From assembly GCA_010029175.1 (NCBI GenBank), contig RGNC01000086.1, positions 1 to 8,190 of the forward strand: a DNA stretch of 8,190 nt. The letters run 5' to 3'. Origin of the DNA: Synechococcaceae bacterium WB8_1B_136. Its GTDB lineage: Bacteria; Cyanobacteriota; Cyanobacteriia; PCC-6307; Cyanobiaceae. Position numbers and translations under genes: made by a program. Below the pieces are notes generated by a model. It saw only the letters and a program-made list of their open reading frames with translations, was not told where the DNA came from and did no database searches. Numbering within the stretch: position 1 is the first letter of the stretch; every line of letters begins with the position of its first letter. Positions 5,201-8,190 of this stretch are shown here, in pieces.

Positions 5201-6715
5201 TTATCCCATTGCGGCGGCGGGCGGGCGGCTTTCGGGCCTCAGCAGCGGGAAGGCAATCACATCGCGGATGGAGGGGCTGTCGGTGAGCAGCATCACCAGG
5301 CGGTCGATGCCGATGCCCAGGCCACCCGTGGGGGGCATGCCCACCTCCAGGGCGTGGATGAAATCTTCATCCACCCCCTGGGCCTCCAGATCGCCGGCGG
5401 CCTTGCGCTCCTGCTGGGCCTCCAGCCGCTGGCGCTGATCCACAGGGTCGATCAACTCGCTGAAGGCGTTGGCTGTTTCGCGGCCCACGATGAACAGCTC
5501 GAAGCGCTCCACCATGCCCGGCTTGCTGCGGTGGGCCCGGGCCAGGGGTGAGTTCTCCACCGGGTAGTCGATCACGAAGGTGGGCTGGATCAGATCGGCC
5601 TCCACCCGCTGCTCGAAGGCTTCCACCAGCAAGCGACCCACCGAATCGGCCAGGGCCGGCACCTCCAGCCCCTGGGCGTCCATGGCCGCGGCCGCCTGCT
5701 CGCGGGAGCTGAAGGCGGTGAAATCCAGGCCGGTGGCCTCGCGCACCAGATCGAGCATGGTGGCCCGCCGCCAGGGGGGGGTGAGGTCGATCCCGGTGCC
5801 CTGGTAGGAGATCCGGGTGCTGCCGCACACCTGCTGGCACACGTGGGCGATCAGCTGCTCCGTGAGATCCATCATGTCGGTGTAGTCGGCGTAGGCCTGA
5901 TAGATCTCCACCGAGGTGAACTCGGGGTTGTGGCGGGTGCTCACCCCCTCGTTGCGGAAGATGCGCCCCAGCTCGTAGACCCGCTCGAAGCCACCCACCA
6001 CCAGCCGCTTGAGATGCAGCTCGGTGGCGATGCGCAGGGTGAGGGGCAGATCAAGGGCGTTGTGGTGGGTCTCAAACGGCCGGGCATCGGCGCCGCCGGG
6101 CTGGCTCTGCAGCACCGGCGTCTCAATCTCCAGAAAATCCCGTTCATCCAGCCAGCGGCGCATGGCGCTCACCGCCAGGGCGCGGCGCCGGAAGGTTTCG
6201 CGGGTGTGGGGCGAGACGATCAGGTCCAGGTAGCGCTGGCGATAGCGCTTTTCCACATCCGCCAGGCCGTGCCACTTGTCGGGCAGGGGCTGCAGGCTCT
6301 TGCTGAGCATCTGCCAGCGCTGCACCTTCACCGAGAGCTCGCCGCGGTCGGTGCGGCGCAGGGTGCCCTCCACGCCGATCAGGTCGCCGGCATCCACCAG
6401 GGTGGTGATGTGGGCGAAGGCGTCCGGATCGTCCGCCATCGAGGCCGCCAGGGTGGCCTTCTCCAGATACAGCTGGATCGGGCCGGTCTCATCGGCCAGG
6501 GTGAAGAAGGCCAGCTTGCCCATCACCCGCCGGGTCATCACCCGGCCGGCCACGGCCACCGCCACATCGCGCTCCTCGCCATTGGGCAGGTCGGCGTGGG
6601 CCTGCTGCAGCGCGGCGGTGCGGTGGGTGGGCTCAAAACGCAGGCCATAGGGGCCCTGGCCCAGCTCGGCGAGGGTCCGGGCTTTCTCCAGGCGGGTCTC
6701 GCGCAGCTCAGACAA
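5201..6715 (-). CDS. lysS: Lysyl-tRNA synthetase, class II
   Basis: Charges tRNA-Lys with lysine in the cytoplasm. The protein has 504 residues, the usual size for bacterial LysRS. An N-terminal OB-fold anticodon-binding domain covers about 50-140 (VAGRVMTRRVMGKLAFFTL, 55-73). The class II catalytic core follows, with motif 1 around 185-202 (RRWLDERDFLEIETPVL), motif 2 around 242-270 (FERVYELGRIFRNEG ... HNPEFTSVE) and motif 3 around 464-493 (GGLGIGIDRLVMLL). The family signature NEFSELIDP-like segment appears as NAFSELIDP (416-424). The start is a TTG at 6715: an in-frame TGA lies four codons upstream, the first in-frame ATG is codon 60 inside the OB fold, and the N-terminus MSELRETRLEKA looks like that of related cyanobacterial proteins. 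It lies 62 bp downstream of rpaB on the same strand. Confidence 0.97.
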   Translation of the reverse strand: MSELRETRLEKARTLAELGQGPYGLRFEPTHRTAALQQAHADLPNGEERDVAVAVAGRVMTRRVMGKLAFFTLADETGPIQLYLEKATLAASMADDPDAFAHITTLVDAGDLIGVEGTLRRTDRGELSVKVQRWQMLSKSLQPLPDKWHGLADVEKRYRQRYLDLIVSPHTRETFRRRALAVSAMRRWLDERDFLEIETPVLQSQPGGADARPFETHHNALDLPLTLRIATELHLKRLVVGGFERVYELGRIFRNEGVSTRHNPEFTSVEIYQAYADYTDMMDLTEQLIAHVCQQVCGSTRISYQGTGIDLTPPWRRATMLDLVREATGLDFTAFSSREQAAAAMDAQGLEVPALADSVGRLLVEAFEQRVEADLIQPTFVIDYPVENSPLARAHRSKPGMVERFELFIVGRETANAFSELIDPVDQRQRLEAQQERKAAGDLEAQGVDEDFIHALEVGMPPTGGLGIGIDRLVMLLTDSPSIRDVIAFPLLRPESRPPAAAMG

Positions 6716-6733
6716 GGGACCGGATCAGCTCAG

Positions 6734-6767
6734 CTCCCGGCCATCCTGCAGGAACGCCGACCGGGAG
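6734..6767. repeat. Inverted repeat in the rpaB-lysS gap
   Basis: CTCCCGG (6734-6740) and CCGGGAG (6761-6767) form a 7-bp stem. The 20-nt loop contains a second palindrome, TCCTGCAGGA (6744-6753). The element sits between the rpaB stop and the TTG start of lysS. It has no T-run, so it could be an attenuating or processing hairpin in the lysS leader, or chance in GC-rich sequence. Confidence 0.4.
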
Positions 6768-6777
6768 TACGGTCTGG

Positions 6778-7584
6778 TCAGCCGACGGCGGCGATGGCGC
6801 CACCGTCGCCCATGCGCTGGGAGGCATAGCCGGTGCCCCGCACGGTGAGGATCAGCTCGGGGTTGCGCGGGTCGGGCTCGAGCTTGCCGCGCAGGCGCGC
6901 CACGTACACATCCACCACCCGCAGGTCGGCGGCCCGGCGGGGGGGATAGCCCCAGAGCTGCTCGAGGATCTCGGCCCGGGGCACCACCCGGCCGGGCTCG
7001 CGGAACAGCAGCTCCAGCAAGCTGAATTCGGTGTAGGTGAGGCCGATGCGCTCGCCGTCGCGGGTCACCTGGCGGCGGTTGGTGTCCACCACCAGATCGC
7101 CCACCCGCAGCACCCCCTGGCCGGCGGGCACATCGCGGGGCTCGGCAGAGGCGGATCCCCGGCCCACCCGGCGCAGGATGGTGGCGATGCGGGCCTCCAG
7201 CTCCTTGGGGCTGAAGGGCTTGGGCAGGTAGTCGTCGGCCCCCAGATCAAGGCCAGCCACCCGCTCGGCGATGGCATCCAGAGCCGAGAGGAAGATGATC
7301 GGCACGCAGGATTCAGCCCGCAGCCGCCGGCAGACGGCAAACCCATCCAGCTTGGGCAGCATCACGTCGAGCACGACGAGGTCGGGCTGCTCGCGATGGA
7401 ACAGGGTGAGGGCCTCTTCGCCATCCTCGGCGCAGATCACCCGGTAGCCCGCCAGCTGCAGGCGCATCACCAGCACCCGCCGCACGGCGGCCTCGTCATC
7501 CACGACGAGCAAGGTGGCGCGGTGCTCCCCCTGGGCTCCCCCCTGTCCGGTGTCAGCCAGCCTTGGCTGGTCGTCCAGGGGCAT
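6778..7584 (-). CDS. rpaB: RpaB (Ycf27) OmpR-family response regulator
   Basis: A two-component DNA-binding regulator. In cyanobacteria RpaB acts with the sensor NblS/Hik33 to control high-light and photosystem genes and is generally essential. The protein has 268 residues. The receiver domain (about 23-138) has acidic residues D29 and D30, phospho-acceptor D73 in LVVLDVMLPKLDG (69-81), S100 in FLSAL and K122 in PKPFSPKELEARI (121-133). The winged-helix domain (about 158-257) shows VVDTNRRQVTRDGE (165-178), LTYTEFSLLELL (182-193), VVPRAEILEQLWGY (200-213), RVVDVYVARLRGKLE (222-236) and RGTGYASQR (249-257). The VVDTNRRQV and FSPKELEARI segments favour RpaB over RpaA. The first 22 residues are a variable extension; the ATG at 7584 is the best start seen but has no clear ribosome binding site. 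It lies 165 bp after the upstream gene, with a candidate terminator between. Confidence 0.92.
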   Translation of the reverse strand: MPLDDQPRLADTGQGGAQGEHRATLLVVDDEAAVRRVLVMRLQLAGYRVICAEDGEEALTLFHREQPDLVVLDVMLPKLDGFAVCRRLRAESCVPIIFLSALDAIAERVAGLDLGADDYLPKPFSPKELEARIATILRRVGRGSASAEPRDVPAGQGVLRVGDLVVDTNRRQVTRDGERIGLTYTEFSLLELLFREPGRVVPRAEILEQLWGYPPRRAADLRVVDVYVARLRGKLEPDPRNPELILTVRGTGYASQRMGDGGAIAAVG

Positions 7585-7642
7585 TGGCTACAGGGGATGA
7601 AGAAGCGCAACGATACCTCTCAACCCGAACCCCAAAAGGCCC

Positions 7643-7663
7643 AAAACCCCTGGAAACAGGGGT
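7643..7663 (-). terminator. Candidate intrinsic terminator after the solute-binding-protein gene
   Basis: Read on the minus strand, ACCCCTG (7663-7657), a four-base TTTC loop and CAGGGGT (7652-7646) form a perfect 7-bp stem, followed by a run of T down to 7643. It begins 86 nt past the stop of the solute-binding gene and ends about 58 bp before the rpaB start, so it would isolate rpaB and place its promoter in 7585-7642. The T-run is short (four, including the stem base), which limits confidence. Confidence 0.55.
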
Positions 7664-7694
7664 AAGAGCCCGAGTCTTAACACTTTCTTCGGGT

Positions 7695-7728
7695 CTGGTT
7701 CTTCGGGGCTGGTTCTGGCACTGGTTCT
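7695..7728. repeat. Three short direct repeats CTGGTTCT after the solute-binding gene
   Basis: CTGGTTCT occurs at 7695-7702, 7709-7716 and 7721-7728, in a GGGTCTGGTTCT / GGGGCTGGTTCT / CACTGGTTCT pattern, and runs into a less regular CTCGGG-rich stretch up to about 7745. It lies in the untranslated 3' region of the solute-binding-protein transcript. This looks like a small degenerate tandem repeat; no function is evident. Confidence 0.55.
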
Positions 7729-7749
7729 GGCTCGGGCTCGGGGCTTGGC

Positions 7750-8190
7750 TCAGGGCCAGCGGCCCACCGCATAGGCGTTCCACTGGCGCTCCGCCTCGGC
7801 CAGGGCCTGATCACTGCTGGTCTGGCCCAGCATCGCCCGCTGCAGCTGGGTGTACAGAATGGCCTGCAACCGCTTCACGCCGGGGCTGGCCGGCACCAGC
7901 ACCCGGGCGCGGCCGAGGGTGTCGGCGGACAGGAGGCGGGCCTGGCGCACCAGCCCATCGGCGGCGCTGGCGGGCCGCTCAGCCCGCAGCGACCGCTCCA
8001 CCTGCCGCAGGGCGCCGGTTGCGGAGGGCAGCACCCGCGCCTGCTCGGCGAAGCGGGCCTGGTTGGCGGCGTTGGTGAGGAACAGGGCGAAGCTGGCGGC
8101 CTCGCGGGGCAGGCGGCTCTGCCTGGGCACCGCCAGGGTCATCACGGCCACGTTGGCCTGGCCATCGGTGCCGGTGATCGGCGGAAACGG
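7750..8190 (-). CDS. ABC transporter solute-binding protein, sugar type (C-terminal part)
   Basis: The last 146 residues of a gene that enters from the right edge of the window; the start and any lipoprotein signal are outside. The end of an extracellular/periplasmic solute-binding protein of the sugar (MalE-like, family 1) class is suggested by the segment LPREAASFALFLTNAANQARF, which starts about 28 residues into the visible part and is the usual 'A..F..FLTN..NQ..F' motif, followed by a nearby VLPSATGAL motif and a C-terminal helix ending LAEAERQWNAYAVGRWP. Such proteins capture a sugar or polyol and deliver it to a two-subunit permease. The substrate cannot be told: a glucosylglycerol- or trehalose-type ligand would be possible in a cyanobacterium. 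The stop is TGA at 7752-7750. Permease and ATPase genes are not in the window. Confidence 0.8.
   Translation of the reverse strand, partial: PFPPITGTDGQANVAVMTLAVPRQSRLPREAASFALFLTNAANQARFAEQARVLPSATGALRQVERSLRAERPASAADGLVRQARLLSADTLGRARVLVPASPGVKRLQAILYTQLQRAMLGQTSSDQALAEAERQWNAYAVGRWP

Noticed and set aside
5843..6829. A 328-codon plus-strand open frame opposite lysS
   Set aside because: Antisense to a fully motif-supported LysRS, with repetitive Gly/His/Gln/Val shadow composition.
7585..7749. Possible HLR1 (RpaB-binding) site upstream of rpaB
   Set aside because: GTTAAGA and CTTACCC-like pieces occur on the minus strand, but spacing and orientation do not fit the tandem TTACA-type motif.
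7851..7860. TGTACAGAAT, matching the core of the palindrome at 3850-3888
   Set aside because: Here it is inside the solute-binding-protein coding sequence and encodes ordinary residues (ILYT), with no dyad around it; taken as chance.
7563..8078. A 171-codon plus-strand open frame opposite the rpaB/solute-binding gap
   Set aside because: Mostly antisense to the solute-binding protein, with an Arg/Ala/Pro-rich end typical of shadows.
1..8190. CRISPR array, tRNA/rRNA genes, insertion sequences, prophage or defence genes
   Set aside because: No regularly spaced repeats, no tRNA-like cloverleaf noticed, and no transposase, integrase or nuclease motifs in any plausible frame.

Overview
The window is a GC-rich stretch that looks like the chromosome of a picocyanobacterium of the Cyanobium / Synechococcus type. 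The main reasons are an OmpR-type response regulator very close to cyanobacterial RpaB (Ycf27), an egtB-egtD pair followed by two small genes of the kind cyanobacterial genomes carry beside egtBD, and tightly packed, high-GC genes. No rRNA, tRNA, CRISPR array, transposase or integrase was seen, and the assignment to genus is inference.

Layout. At 1-726 (minus, cut by the window edge) is a PLP-dependent cysteine-synthase-like enzyme. A 96-bp gap holds a candidate promoter and leads into a four-gene plus-strand operon. Its members are egtB (823-2103), egtD (2097-3056, GTG start, 7-nt overlap), an 81-residue helical protein (3075-3320) and a 165-residue coiled-coil protein (3317-3814, GTG start overlapping the previous stop as GTGA). 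A 268-bp spacer follows with a perfect 39-bp palindrome and a third, separate copy of its core. Next come a membrane-anchored YdcF/ElyC-like DUF218 protein (4083-4886), a convergent 87-residue unknown protein (4893-5156, minus), lysS (5201-6715, minus, TTG start), rpaB (6778-7584, minus) and the C-terminal end of a sugar-type ABC solute-binding protein (7750-8190, minus, cut by the window edge). A hairpin with a short T-run lies between the solute-binding gene and rpaB.

How the genes work together. EgtD trimethylates histidine to hercynine and EgtB joins hercynine to a cysteine-type thiol, so the operon makes the core of ergothioneine, a sulfur antioxidant. The two helical proteins are translationally tied to this pair and have no known function. 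The divergent cysteine-synthase-like enzyme could supply, or respond to, the sulfur donor. No gene for a gamma-glutamylcysteine ligase (EgtA), amidohydrolase (EgtC) or EgtE lyase is visible here. rpaB, lysS and the 87-residue gene lie head to tail and may be partly co-transcribed. The ABC protein and the DUF218 protein appear to be independent.

The most promising poorly described material is the pair of helical proteins attached to the ergothioneine genes, one with a PspA/IM30-like segment, and the palindromic element downstream of them.
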